Of a stretch of DNA of 22,092 nt, positions 14,636 through 22,092 are shown piece by piece. Each line of letters starts with the position of its first letter. The first letter of the stretch is position 1. The position numbers and the translations under genes were made by a program. The notes below the pieces were generated by a model that was given only the letters and a program-made list of their open reading frames with translations, did not search any database and was not told the DNA's origin. This DNA is from an uncultured Eubacteriales bacterium (GTDB lineage: Bacteria > Bacillota > Clostridia > Monoglobales > Monoglobaceae): positions 1 through 22,092 of the forward strand of contig CAJLFL010000007.1 of the NCBI GenBank assembly GCA_905205855.1, written 5' to 3'.

Positions 14636-14709
14636 CATTGTGCAAATTTCTATATATATTATATATTAAAGCTGTCCGTTTGTCAAGAGAAAATCCAAAA
14701 AACTTTGGA

Positions 14710-16635
14710 TTATTTCAGCCAATCGGGTAAATTATACTTATGGCTTAAACCTAAAAATTCTATCCCTCTCTTATATTTTTCAATCATATCCGCTCTGTCA
14801 CAGGAGTATGGATTAAGGTGCAGCCACCCAATATCCTTGAAATGATATGTTTCTTCACTTTCACATTTACAGCCGAATGCCTGCGGAACCTCTATCCCGT
14901 TTGTCATAAGCGTTTTAAGCTCAGAAAGATAAATTCCGTATACATCCGCCGGATCACAATTATGGTCAATACATATCCTCGCTGCCATAGCGGCAACCTC
15001 TCCGAGCTGACCTAAAGTTCTCATCACTCTCAGTGCAGAAAAAGCCACATGACTTGCACTGACTATTCTTCCGCCGAGAAAAAGATTTTTTATGTCCTTT
15101 GCGTATAGGCATCTGTAGGGTATCGGATACGGCTTTTCAATTCCGCGGTGATATGCAAAAGAACGAAAGGGTTCTCCAAAATCCTTCATGTTTTCCGGCT
15201 CCGGAAAATGCATATCTATACTCCACGTAATACATGCTGTCGCGTCCTCATTATACACTTTATTTTCTATATCATTTTGCGTCAGAATATAACCGCCCTT
15301 AACGCGATAGCTTTCGCGTTTGCCGCCCAAAGGCGAAACCCATTTTAGCTTTGACCTTGCATATTTTGCTTTATTTGCAAAATGATTCTTCTGATACGAC
15401 CAGTTTGAATATATTGCCCTAAGCCCATAATCACGTATATACTCTGCTTCACTTACCATATTGCGGCAAAATCCCGTTTCCTGTTCCCAATCGCCGTTTT
15501 TTACGTCAAGGCAGTTGTCGTCATTAAACGGCATTTTCCAATCCAAATTCGGGAAAGAGCTTTCTGCTTCCTCCTCTGTACTGTACCAGCGTACGGAATG
15601 TCCCATAACCATATTTTGTGTCGAATCGGCTGCCAGGCTTTCGCCGAATTCCTCTTTTGACTCTCTGCCGTACATTACCTCTGCACCGCACAGCCGCGAC
15701 AAAACAGCGTCACCCGTGCAGTCTGAAAACAGCTGTCCATTATACCTTGTTTTTTTACCGGTAACGGTATTTGTTGTTATCAGCGATTTTATATAACCAC
15801 CGACTGTTTCTGCCGCCGTTACCGCCTCATTAAGCCTTATACTGTATTCACCGTAATCCTTAAAGTTATATGCCTCAAACGCCAAAAGCTTTCTGTCATC
15901 CTCATAATACTTCTTTTCAAAAAACTCCGGAGAACCGGCTGCAGGCGCTATTTCTCTCACGATATTTCCGAGTTTTTCATAAGGAGGATTTCCAAAATTT
16001 CCTCCCATACAAACGCGCACCTCGCTGCTGTTGCATCCGCCAAGCACACCTCTGTCGTTTATAAGCAAAACCTTTAATCCAAGCCGCATTGCAGATAACG
16101 CAGTACAAGTTCCGGCAACCCCACCGCCGGCAACAATCAAATCATAGCTGCCGCCATCGTTTACCTCTTTCCAGTTAAGCCGTTTACGCATAGCGTCAAT
16201 ATCCGCCATATCATTTGACGGTTCTTTCTCTGAATCCGTAATATATATGGCATCACATCTGCCGTTTAAGCCGGTCATATCGCACAGGCGTATTTCGTGT
16301 ACGCCTTTCTCCAACTCCAGCCTTGCAGCCCTCTGCCATGCCCAGTCTGTTCCGTTCGTCCCCAAAACCTCCGGACATTTCACTCCGTCTACTGCTATTT
16401 TAAACCTTCCTGCAGGTTCTTTTATATTCCAGACGGCGGTCCAGTCGCGCGTCAAAGCCCATATGCTGTAGCTTCCGCCTTCCTGAATAACAAAATTCGT
16501 ATATGCGTCCTCTACAGGCACGCCCATTCCGTGCGCCATAATATAAGAGGAATGTATAACCTCCATTGACTGCTGATCAATCACCCAACCGCCAAGCTTC
16601 TTAAAGCTTTCGGCTTCTATAAAAACCTCGTTCAT
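14710..16635 (-). CDS. FAD-dependent oxidoreductase with N-terminal beta-sandwich domain
   Basis: A 641-residue protein. Residues about 1-135 look like a carbohydrate-binding-module-type beta-sandwich (IEAESF at the start, YSIWALTRDW, LELEKGVHEIRLCD). From about 165 a Rossmann FAD-binding fold follows (DLIVAGGGVAGTCTAL, dinucleotide glycines at 170-175), with GVLGGCNSSEVRV, a DCTGDAVL motif and, near the C-terminus, KNLFLGGR...S..A.ALRVMRTLGQ, the FAD_oxidored (PF12831) pattern. No signal peptide, so cytosolic. Substrate unknown; this architecture is often found in saccharide catabolism loci. ATG 16635 follows GGGAGGA by 6 nt; the earlier ATG at 16668 is rejected. Its ATG overlaps the AraC TGA (ATGA), indicating translational coupling. 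Confidence 0.88.
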   Translation of the reverse strand: MNEVFIEAESFKKLGGWVIDQQSMEVIHSSYIMAHGMGVPVEDAYTNFVIQEGGSYSIWALTRDWTAVWNIKEPAGRFKIAVDGVKCPEVLGTNGTDWAWQRAARLELEKGVHEIRLCDMTGLNGRCDAIYITDSEKEPSNDMADIDAMRKRLNWKEVNDGGSYDLIVAGGGVAGTCTALSAMRLGLKVLLINDRGVLGGCNSSEVRVCMGGNFGNPPYEKLGNIVREIAPAAGSPEFFEKKYYEDDRKLLAFEAYNFKDYGEYSIRLNEAVTAAETVGGYIKSLITTNTVTGKKTRYNGQLFSDCTGDAVLSRLCGAEVMYGRESKEEFGESLAADSTQNMVMGHSVRWYSTEEEAESSFPNLDWKMPFNDDNCLDVKNGDWEQETGFCRNMVSEAEYIRDYGLRAIYSNWSYQKNHFANKAKYARSKLKWVSPLGGKRESYRVKGGYILTQNDIENKVYNEDATACITWSIDMHFPEPENMKDFGEPFRSFAYHRGIEKPYPIPYRCLYAKDIKNLFLGGRIVSASHVAFSALRVMRTLGQLGEVAAMAARICIDHNCDPADVYGIYLSELKTLMTNGIEVPQAFGCKCESEETYHFKDIGWLHLNPYSCDRADMIEKYKRGIEFLGLSHKYNLPDWLK

Positions 16636-17462
16636 TTTATTCCTCCCACCGGAATTCTTATTTCCCATTTGAAATCGGCTTCCGACATATCCTCAGGATA
16701 GATTTCAAGATTCGGAATTCCGTGAATACGCCTGCATCCGCACGATTCAAGCTGTTTAAAGAGAATATCATTATAAAATCCGCTGATTGTTTTATCATCC
16801 GCGCCGATGGCATCAAAACACATCCACAATGCAGGGGGAATATATTTTGAATCATATACCGGCTTATCACTGCGCGCGCCTATGGTACATACAACTGAAC
16901 TGTCACCGTTGTCATATACACTGTATATTCTGCCGCCGCATTGTCCGAGAATTTCTTTATTATTTCTGCTTTCATAAAAGCTGTCCCAGACCGCCTCACA
17001 ACATTCCGTGTCATCTATGCCGGAAACTCCGGATATTCCGCACACGTAAAACCCGTCATCCCTTATCAATCGGTACCCGGCATCCGTACCGCCGCTGACC
17101 ATCACATCAAATGACAACCGCGTAAACATATTCAGCGTTCCGCTGCCATTTGCCGCCTCTGTCGGCGAAATACCGTGAAAATCCTTAAACGCCCTTGCAA
17201 ATGACGATGGAGAATCATAGCCATATTCAGCCGCAAGGCACGTCACGGAGCTTTTTCCTCCTGCCAAATCAGCAGCGGCAAGGGTTAATCTGCGTTTACG
17301 TACATATTCTCCTACAGGCACGCCTGCAGCAAACGAGAATATTCGCCGGAACTCATACAATGACACTCCGCACATTTGCGCAAGCTTGTTTAAATCAATG
17401 TCCATGCGGATGTTTTCTTCTATATATTCAATTATTGAATTAAGCTTATATATATTATTCAT
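16632..17462 (-). CDS. AraC-family regulator with GyrI-like effector domain
   Basis: A 276-residue transcription factor. The DNA-binding domain is N-terminal (about 8-105): DIDLNKLAQMCGVSLYEFRR forms the first helix-turn-helix and VTCLAAEYGYDSPSSFARAF the second, with the usual F.....G.SP end. Residues about 112-276 resemble the GyrI-like/Rob-type small-molecule binding domain (AGYRLIRDDGFYVCGIS start, ...KWEIRIPV end). This order is that of Rob-like activators rather than classical AraC. It is the middle gene of a three-gene operon: 10 nt after the SDR stop and overlapping the oxidoreductase start. ATG 17462 follows TAGGA. Likely regulates its own operon; ligand unknown. Confidence 0.92.
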   Translation of the reverse strand: MNNIYKLNSIIEYIEENIRMDIDLNKLAQMCGVSLYEFRRIFSFAAGVPVGEYVRKRRLTLAAADLAGGKSSVTCLAAEYGYDSPSSFARAFKDFHGISPTEAANGSGTLNMFTRLSFDVMVSGGTDAGYRLIRDDGFYVCGISGVSGIDDTECCEAVWDSFYESRNNKEILGQCGGRIYSVYDNGDSSVVCTIGARSDKPVYDSKYIPPALWMCFDAIGADDKTISGFYNDILFKQLESCGCRRIHGIPNLEIYPEDMSEADFKWEIRIPVGGIK

Positions 17463-17472
17463 ATTTACATTC

Positions 17473-18174
17473 CTATAAAGGCTGAACCACCTGCGAGGTT
17501 CCCCATACCGTCATTTCCTCTACTGTCACACCGCTTGGAACTGTTGCGGCATAGAATATTGCGTCCGCTATGTCATCCGGCTTCAGCGTTTGGTTTTCCT
17601 CCGGGATTCCCGCAGCCTTCTGAAACCCTGTACTTGCAGCGGCAGGAATAATGCACGTTGCCCTTATGCCGTATGGCTGAAGTTCTACGTACAAGCCTTT
17701 TGTAAAATTAAGCACCCCGGCTTTTGCCGCCGCATATACACTCCAGCCGCCCCAGCAGTGCCGCGCACAAACGGATGAAATATTTATTATTGTTCCGCTT
17801 TTTTGTTCTTTCATCATTTGTCCGAAAATGCTTGAACCGTAAATCACACTGTTCAGATTTAATTCTATACTGCTGTCAATATCACTTTGATTCTGGTCGG
17901 TTACGTCTGCTATTTTTGTCCCTCCGCCTGCGTTATTTATCAATACATCTATACTTCCGTACTTGTCAGAAAGCTTAATTTTCAAATCAACCCATCCATC
18001 ATAGTCGCATACGTCTAATACATACCCGTCATCAAATCCGTTATCGCTTACTGCCTTTTCAACCTTTGCGGCATTGCGTGATGCAATTATAACTCTGAAT
18101 CCGTTTTCCTTAAACTTTTTTGCGGCGGCAAGTCCGTATCCGCTTGTCGCGCCGGTTATCAATACTGTTTTCAT
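17473..18174 (-). CDS. Short-chain dehydrogenase/reductase
   Basis: A classical SDR of 233 residues, NAD(P)-dependent. Visible: the cofactor motif TGATSGYG (7-14), NNAG (80-83), catalytic Ser134 in INISS, and the YxxxK pair Tyr147/Lys151 (YAAAK). The NADP-type Arg-Asn after the second strand (ASRN, 31-34) favours NADP(H). Substrate is not deducible. The frame is open to 18276, but AAAGGGGA stands 9 nt before ATG 18174 and the SDR fold begins there, so I take this start. First gene of the SDR-AraC-oxidoreductase operon; a perfect inverted repeat lies 25-43 bp upstream. Confidence 0.93.
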   Translation of the reverse strand: MKTVLITGATSGYGLAAAKKFKENGFRVIIASRNAAKVEKAVSDNGFDDGYVLDVCDYDGWVDLKIKLSDKYGSIDVLINNAGGGTKIADVTDQNQSDIDSSIELNLNSVIYGSSIFGQMMKEQKSGTIINISSVCARHCWGGWSVYAAAKAGVLNFTKGLYVELQPYGIRATCIIPAAASTGFQKAAGIPEENQTLKPDDIADAIFYAATVPSGVTVEEMTVWGTSQVVQPL

Positions 18175-18198
18175 ATTCTTCAGTCCCCTTTCATGCTC

Positions 18199-18217
18199 TA
18201 TTTTATTGTATAAAATA
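18199..18217. promoter_or_regulatory. Palindromic candidate operator of the SDR operon
   Basis: Perfect arms TATTTTAT (18199-18206) and ATAAAATA (18210-18217) with a 3-nt centre, located directly upstream of the SDR ribosome binding site. A site for the operon's AraC regulator or another repressor is plausible, although AraC proteins usually prefer direct repeats. I found no convincing promoter boxes for this operon. Confidence 0.4.
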
Positions 18218-18252
18218 AGATTATGCATTACATTTCTTGCACTTATTTGTAT

Positions 18253-18283
18253 AATAAAAAAGGATGCGAAAACCACATCCTTT
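18253..18283 (-). terminator. Terminator of the secreted-protein gene
   Basis: Minus-strand arms AAAGGATG (18283-18276) and CATCCTTT (18266-18259) with a 9-nt loop, followed by a T-rich run. About 90 nt after the 919-residue ORF and just before the SDR operon leader. Confidence 0.85.
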
Positions 18284-18371
18284 CAGATTGTCAAAAAGCA
18301 ACCGTCTGACAGAACGGGCTGCCACACGAGAGCGCCCATGTGGGGATACTGCAAAATAAATAAACTCTCGG

Positions 18372-21131
18372 TTACGGAAGTTCAAGCTTGGGCTGCATGC
18401 CTTCAGGCACCGAATCCGCAGCTTCTACGAAAACCTTTAAGGTTCTGCCCGGCTTTAGTTCAACAGGCTTTATGCTTACCGTGTATTCCGCACATTCGGG
18501 ACGCGTTTCAAAGCATTGGCTTGACATACCGCACAGCATACCGCGCTCATAAACGCAGCAGATAATCTTCATTTCGGCTCCGCTGCCTGCCGCGCCGACA
18601 TTTTTTACGCTTATCTCATTCACGGATTCCTCGCGGTTTATGCTCAAATCCGCTATTGATTTTCCGTTTATCCTTCCCACGCGCCAGTCTGCACACTGCA
18701 GCGGTTTTGCAGCCAGCTCCATTATTGCGGTTTCTCCGGGTGCCAGTTCCAAATCTTTGCCATTGTCCAGTTTGGAATTCATCGGCAGAACACTGTCATC
18801 TGCAAGCTCGCCGTCATTTATAAAGGAATAGAATTTTCCGTCTGCAAGATTTTTATATATTCCGGAAAACTCCTCCGGCAGCCGTATACTGTTTTCCGAC
18901 TTATTTCTTATTATTCTGAAATTTCCGTATCCTATATTGACTATACCGCCGTCTGTGCTGACCGGAACCTCGCTTATTGCACCGTAATACAAATTGCTTC
19001 TCTGTATTTTGGCAAAAGCATCGCCGTTTTTCAGTGTTACAGCCACATTATCGCTTCCGCTGCCGAATACCAGTGCGGACACACCGCTGCTGTCTGCCCA
19101 GGCATAATTAGGAGCGCTTTCTTCAGTCTTTTCGGTATCGTTATCACCAAAAACAGGCATAATCTGCTTTGTCGTCTTATAAAGCTGCATTATAAATCCG
19201 TAAAACGCGGTATCCTTTGCCGGTTTTTTGTTGACAAATACCTCCCCCTGCGAAGTATACGCAAGCGGATCAAAATATGCGTCTGTGCCGGTATATGTGC
19301 CGTAAATATTCCACGGAATACCGTCATTCACGGTTTTCGCCGCAGCAAGTCTGAGACTTATCACACCTTTGCCCAGAGTACATTCAAGCGGCAAAGGATA
19401 TGTCACATATACAAATCCGTCCTCCGCCGCGGACATATCTGACTGTATCGACAGGCTTTGCAGCTCTGCGCCCGTATCCGCGTCGGTTATGACAAGCTCT
19501 GAGGACGGCAGTTCCGCGCCGTTCAGCTTAAATGTGATGTAATTAAGGTTATCCGGGTCAACTATCTGATTTACAATTACAAAGCCGTCATCCTGCAAGG
19601 TTCTGTATGTCAAAAAGCTTCCGTCAATCCAGCGGCTGTGCGCGTCCGCATTTACCGCCTCTGCGCCTGTTGCCTTTTCGGATTCCGCCGAGCCGACATC
19701 TGTATAATCCGACACCTCCATTGCGGAAAAATCAGGCTTTTCCGCCGGCATAACGGTTAAAACATAATTCCTCTCAATCCTGTATGCACCGGAGGATATT
19801 ATAGCCTTTGCGCGGACGGTTCGGCTGTCCTCATACCACTTGGGGCGTATTATGCTGCCGTCACCGGAAATCAAGCCGTTTACCCTCTCGCCGGTTTCGT
19901 TATCAAATGCCGACCATTTAAAGAATGCTTTTGTTCCGTCTGCCGCCGTATAATCGCGGGAAAGGTTTTCCTTAATCGCAGACTTATCTGTATTCTCTCC
20001 TATAGCAGCAGAGCCTGCCTCTGTCACCGCAACAATCTTGCTGCTGTCGGTTGCACGTATATCAAGCTCCGGAGCGCTTTCATCACCGCCGAGCAGAACT
20101 GAGCCGCCGTTTGTTGAAATTTTAAGCGTTACCGTTTCTCCGCCATTATTAAAAATATCGTTTATCTCATTCGTCAGCGTTACACCCCATGCCCCCTCAG
20201 CGGCATCAACACTGCCGGCAAGGCTTACGCTGCAGTCATCAAGACTGTCGGTTATACTGCGTTCACCGCAGTCAACCACAGAAACCGAAATCACACTGCC
20301 CGCATCAGCGGCTTTTATATAGCCCTTCAGGCGTATATCATACATTGCGCCCTGAATATTGTCACGGTTAAGGCAAAATCTGAGGTATGCGGCATTTCCG
20401 TCATCTATGCGGATTGCATCTCCGTCATAGCTTGCATTTACGCCGGCAAGCCAAGCCTTTGTCAAATCAGCCTGATCGGTATCATGTGCGTCACCGGTAA
20501 CAATCTTCAGGCAAGGACGAAACGCCTTATCCTCATACCGCGCAGATGCAAACACCGCGGCAAGTCCGCCGTTTTGCGAATCAATATGAAAGTCAATCTC
20601 ATAATTTTTGTTTTTAAGATATTCCTTTACGCGGTCGGTCAGCTCCACCTCTATGACCGAGCCGGTCTTTCTGAAGCCGTCCATCTGAAAATCTGCAAGC
20701 TTTTCTTCGTTTGTATCGGACGGTCTGTTCATATATGTTATGCCGCTGTTCCAGTGAGCATCCTGCATAAGCTTAAGCTCTGCCGTATCGGAGGTTTCCG
20801 CGCCGGTATACACCACCGCAAGCCTTAATACCGCGCTGCGTATATCCTTAGCCATTACGTCGGCAAGTCCGCTTAAATCAAACCGCATATATGTGTCGTT
20901 TTGGCTGCCGGCAAGGTTTACACCGCTGAAAAGCTCTCTGCCGCTCTTATCCGTTTCGCCCGGAACAGCGGAAACAAATGCCTCCTCTGCCGGAGAAAGG
21001 CGCAGAAACTCACCCTCGGCGCTGACGGTTTCCGGCTTGGAAATCAAACCAATCGGCACAACGCCCAGAATCATAAGTCCGGCGATAAGCATAACCGCCA
21101 GTTTTTTTATTCCGGATAAAAACTTTGCCAT
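18372..21131 (-). CDS. Secreted multidomain protein with DNRLRE/CBM96-like modules
   Basis: A 919-residue exported protein. Residues about 1-38 are a signal peptide (basic start, hydrophobic LAVMLIAGLMILGVVPIGLI, cleavage near VSAEG). Residues about 42-212 resemble a DNRLRE/CBM96 beta-sandwich: YMRFDLSGL, then AVLRLAVVYTG and the diagnostic AHWNSGITYMNRPS. A second, weaker copy spans about 225-365 (AYLRFCLNRDNI, EINDIFNNGGETVTLKI). Further Ig-like segments follow, ending in a beta-rich module (VKPVELKPGRTLKVFVEA-type). No LPXTG sorting motif or catalytic domain is recognisable, so it may be a binding or scaffold protein released or loosely held at the cell surface. ATG 21131 has a weak GAGATGAT site; an extended -10 promoter lies upstream. 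Confidence 0.75.
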   Translation of the reverse strand: MAKFLSGIKKLAVMLIAGLMILGVVPIGLISKPETVSAEGEFLRLSPAEEAFVSAVPGETDKSGRELFSGVNLAGSQNDTYMRFDLSGLADVMAKDIRSAVLRLAVVYTGAETSDTAELKLMQDAHWNSGITYMNRPSDTNEEKLADFQMDGFRKTGSVIEVELTDRVKEYLKNKNYEIDFHIDSQNGGLAAVFASARYEDKAFRPCLKIVTGDAHDTDQADLTKAWLAGVNASYDGDAIRIDDGNAAYLRFCLNRDNIQGAMYDIRLKGYIKAADAGSVISVSVVDCGERSITDSLDDCSVSLAGSVDAAEGAWGVTLTNEINDIFNNGGETVTLKISTNGGSVLLGGDESAPELDIRATDSSKIVAVTEAGSAAIGENTDKSAIKENLSRDYTAADGTKAFFKWSAFDNETGERVNGLISGDGSIIRPKWYEDSRTVRAKAIISSGAYRIERNYVLTVMPAEKPDFSAMEVSDYTDVGSAESEKATGAEAVNADAHSRWIDGSFLTYRTLQDDGFVIVNQIVDPDNLNYITFKLNGAELPSSELVITDADTGAELQSLSIQSDMSAAEDGFVYVTYPLPLECTLGKGVISLRLAAAKTVNDGIPWNIYGTYTGTDAYFDPLAYTSQGEVFVNKKPAKDTAFYGFIMQLYKTTKQIMPVFGDNDTEKTEESAPNYAWADSSGVSALVFGSGSDNVAVTLKNGDAFAKIQRSNLYYGAISEVPVSTDGGIVNIGYGNFRIIRNKSENSIRLPEEFSGIYKNLADGKFYSFINDGELADDSVLPMNSKLDNGKDLELAPGETAIMELAAKPLQCADWRVGRINGKSIADLSINREESVNEISVKNVGAAGSGAEMKIICCVYERGMLCGMSSQCFETRPECAEYTVSIKPVELKPGRTLKVFVEAADSVPEGMQPKLELP

Positions 21132-21170
21132 AATGTATCATCTCTTTTTAAATACAACTATACATAATAT

Positions 21171-21179
21171 ATTATACCA
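21171..21179 (-). promoter_or_regulatory. Extended -10 promoter of the secreted-protein gene
   Basis: Minus-strand TGGTATAAT (21179-21171). The -35 position (TTTATT, 21194-21199) is poor, which fits an extended -10 type promoter. Leader about 33 nt. Confidence 0.6.
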
Positions 21180-21276
21180 CGGGCAAACCGAAAAATAAAG
21201 CGAAAATGTAATAAAAACTGCACAAAATTATCAGCAAATTTTTTATTCACTTGGATTTGCTGCTGTCGGGTTGTTT

Positions 21277-21482
21277 CGGGCGGATGCACAGCCGCCCCTA
21301 CGGCATCAAACAACACATAATGCATACGCCATCCGTAGGGGCGGATATTATCTGCCCGAAATAAACATTATAATTTAATGATATATTGCTTAACAACGGG
21401 CAACCACATGGGGTTGCCCCTACGAAACCAAATGACACATAATGTTCAACACCATGTAGGGGTGCCCCCGTGTGGGCGCCCG
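21277..21482. repeat. Paired-hairpin repeat, locus E (two complete pairs)
   Basis: Four hairpins: 21278-21297 (GGGCGG type), 21338-21357 (GGGCGGAT/ATCTGCCC, wobble version of the AGAT type), 21398-21419 (GGGCAACC type) and 21460-21481 (GGGTGCCC/GGGCGCCC). Each pair is arranged head to head with cctacg/cgtagg inside and a linker containing acacataatg. This is the best-preserved locus and fills most of the gene-free interval 21132-21606; apart from the promoter at 21171-21179, I see nothing else in it. Confidence 0.85.
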
Positions 21483-21606
21483 AAAATATCGCACATGGCA
21501 AAACAGATGACCGCACGGCAGTATCACAAAGCATATACGGATATTACATGACATACGCAGCCGACCACAAAATATTGAACAACATTTTTATATACGAAAA
21601 ACACAA

Positions 21607-22092
21607 CTATTCTTCGTATCTGTCAAAGGATTTTGCCAGCTTTTTCATATCGTCATATGTGACGGAATCGTCCCACGCAATCATAAATACCTCTTTGTCT
21701 TTTCCCACATCATAAAACTTGATGTGCATTTTCTCACAGCTTTCACCGTTTATTTTGTATCTGTTTATCCCTCTGTAGGTACTGTTTGAGAAAATCTCAC
21801 CCATAATACATTCTTCAACAGTTGCATCTTTATCAAACATCTTGTATGCTCCGCTTGAATCCTTTTCGTTATATACATATCCGGCAAGATGTACGCTGTC
21901 CTGCGTAAACTCGGTTATTCCTTCATCCGTGAAATAAATTTCATTACCCCTTGTCTGACATGTCCAACTCTCAGGAATTTTGATATTCCCGACATTTTGT
22001 ATCTCTATTTCCTTCCATCCTCTATATCTGCCGGCTGATACAAAAACACATACAGCCACTGCCAAGACCACAATCAATCCGAAAATGCAAGC
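21607..22092 (-). CDS. Membrane-anchored small hypothetical protein, 5' end beyond the window
   Basis: At least 161 residues, no family recognised. The frame stays open to the right edge; the TTG at 22075-22077 has no ribosome binding site and would start inside a hydrophobic segment (IFGLIVVLAVAVCVFV), so the true start lies outside. That segment is a signal anchor or signal peptide. The rest is soluble and mixed alpha/beta: a short KIPESWTCQTRGNEIYFTD strand pair that recalls small extracellular proteins, then a C-terminal DDMKKLAKSFDRYEE helix. Probably an extracytoplasmic domain. Three cysteines follow the anchor. Confidence 0.65.
   Translation of the reverse strand, partial: ACIFGLIVVLAVAVCVFVSAGRYRGWKEIEIQNVGNIKIPESWTCQTRGNEIYFTDEGITEFTQDSVHLAGYVYNEKDSSGAYKMFDKDATVEECIMGEIFSNSTYRGINRYKINGESCEKMHIKFYDVGKDKEVFMIAWDDSVTYDDMKKLAKSFDRYEE

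Noticed and set aside
21277..21482. CRISPR array
   Set aside because: The repeats are not uniform, alternate in orientation, share related linkers rather than unique spacers, and no cas gene is present.

Overview
The window looks like a chromosomal segment of a Bacillota (class Clostridia, probably an anaerobic gut-type lineage). I infer this from strong AGGAGG-type ribosome binding sites, several near-consensus sigma-A promoters, frequent TTG/GTG starts, a type III glutamine synthetase, a ParB/Noc-like protein with Bacillota-type features, and tRNA genes with encoded CCA. No rRNA, CRISPR array, insertion sequence transposase or prophage block is visible. Nearly every gene is on the minus strand; only a sugar kinase/AraC fusion and ruvC are on the plus strand.

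Layout. 1-223: a full-consensus plus-strand promoter followed within about 80 nt by a strong hairpin, with no gene between, so a candidate small RNA. 224-1703: an EamA-type transporter lying behind a minus-strand tRNA operon (Val-Asp-Phe-Gly). 1704-4732: type III glutamine synthetase followed by the redox chaperone Hsp33. 4906-7183: a DnaD-like protein and a divergent PfkB sugar kinase fused to an AraC DNA-binding domain; this pair is bracketed by inverted copies of a ~90-bp repeat. 7520-9286: Na/phosphate cotransporter with a PhoU-like tail. 9395-12065: argG and argH, the last two steps of arginine synthesis, separated by an intrinsic terminator. 12190-12678: ruvC. 12700-13256: two families of palindromic repeats, then tRNA-Gly(CCC) and tRNA-Arg(CCT). 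13294-14199: ParB/Noc-like protein. 14710-18174: a tightly packed SDR dehydrogenase / AraC regulator / FAD oxidoreductase operon. 18372-21131: a 919-residue secreted protein with DNRLRE/CBM96-like modules. 21607 to the right edge: a membrane-anchored small protein cut by the window.

The most unusual non-coding signal is a family of paired hairpins at five intergenic loci (about 4811, 7218, 12702, 14331 and 21277). Each hairpin has a GGGC...GCCC stem whose inner sequence comes in several different but still self-complementary versions, a cctacg tag on the linker side, and a homologous linker of about 30 nt. It is organised like the REP/BIME repeats of other bacteria. A second, unrelated block (about 12801-13078) is bounded by an exact 32-bp direct repeat and is itself full of small hairpins.

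Functional links: glutamine synthetase and argG/argH point to nitrogen assimilation and arginine synthesis. The SDR/AraC/oxidoreductase operon and the kinase-AraC fusion look like locally regulated small-molecule or sugar metabolism; their substrates cannot be read from the sequence.
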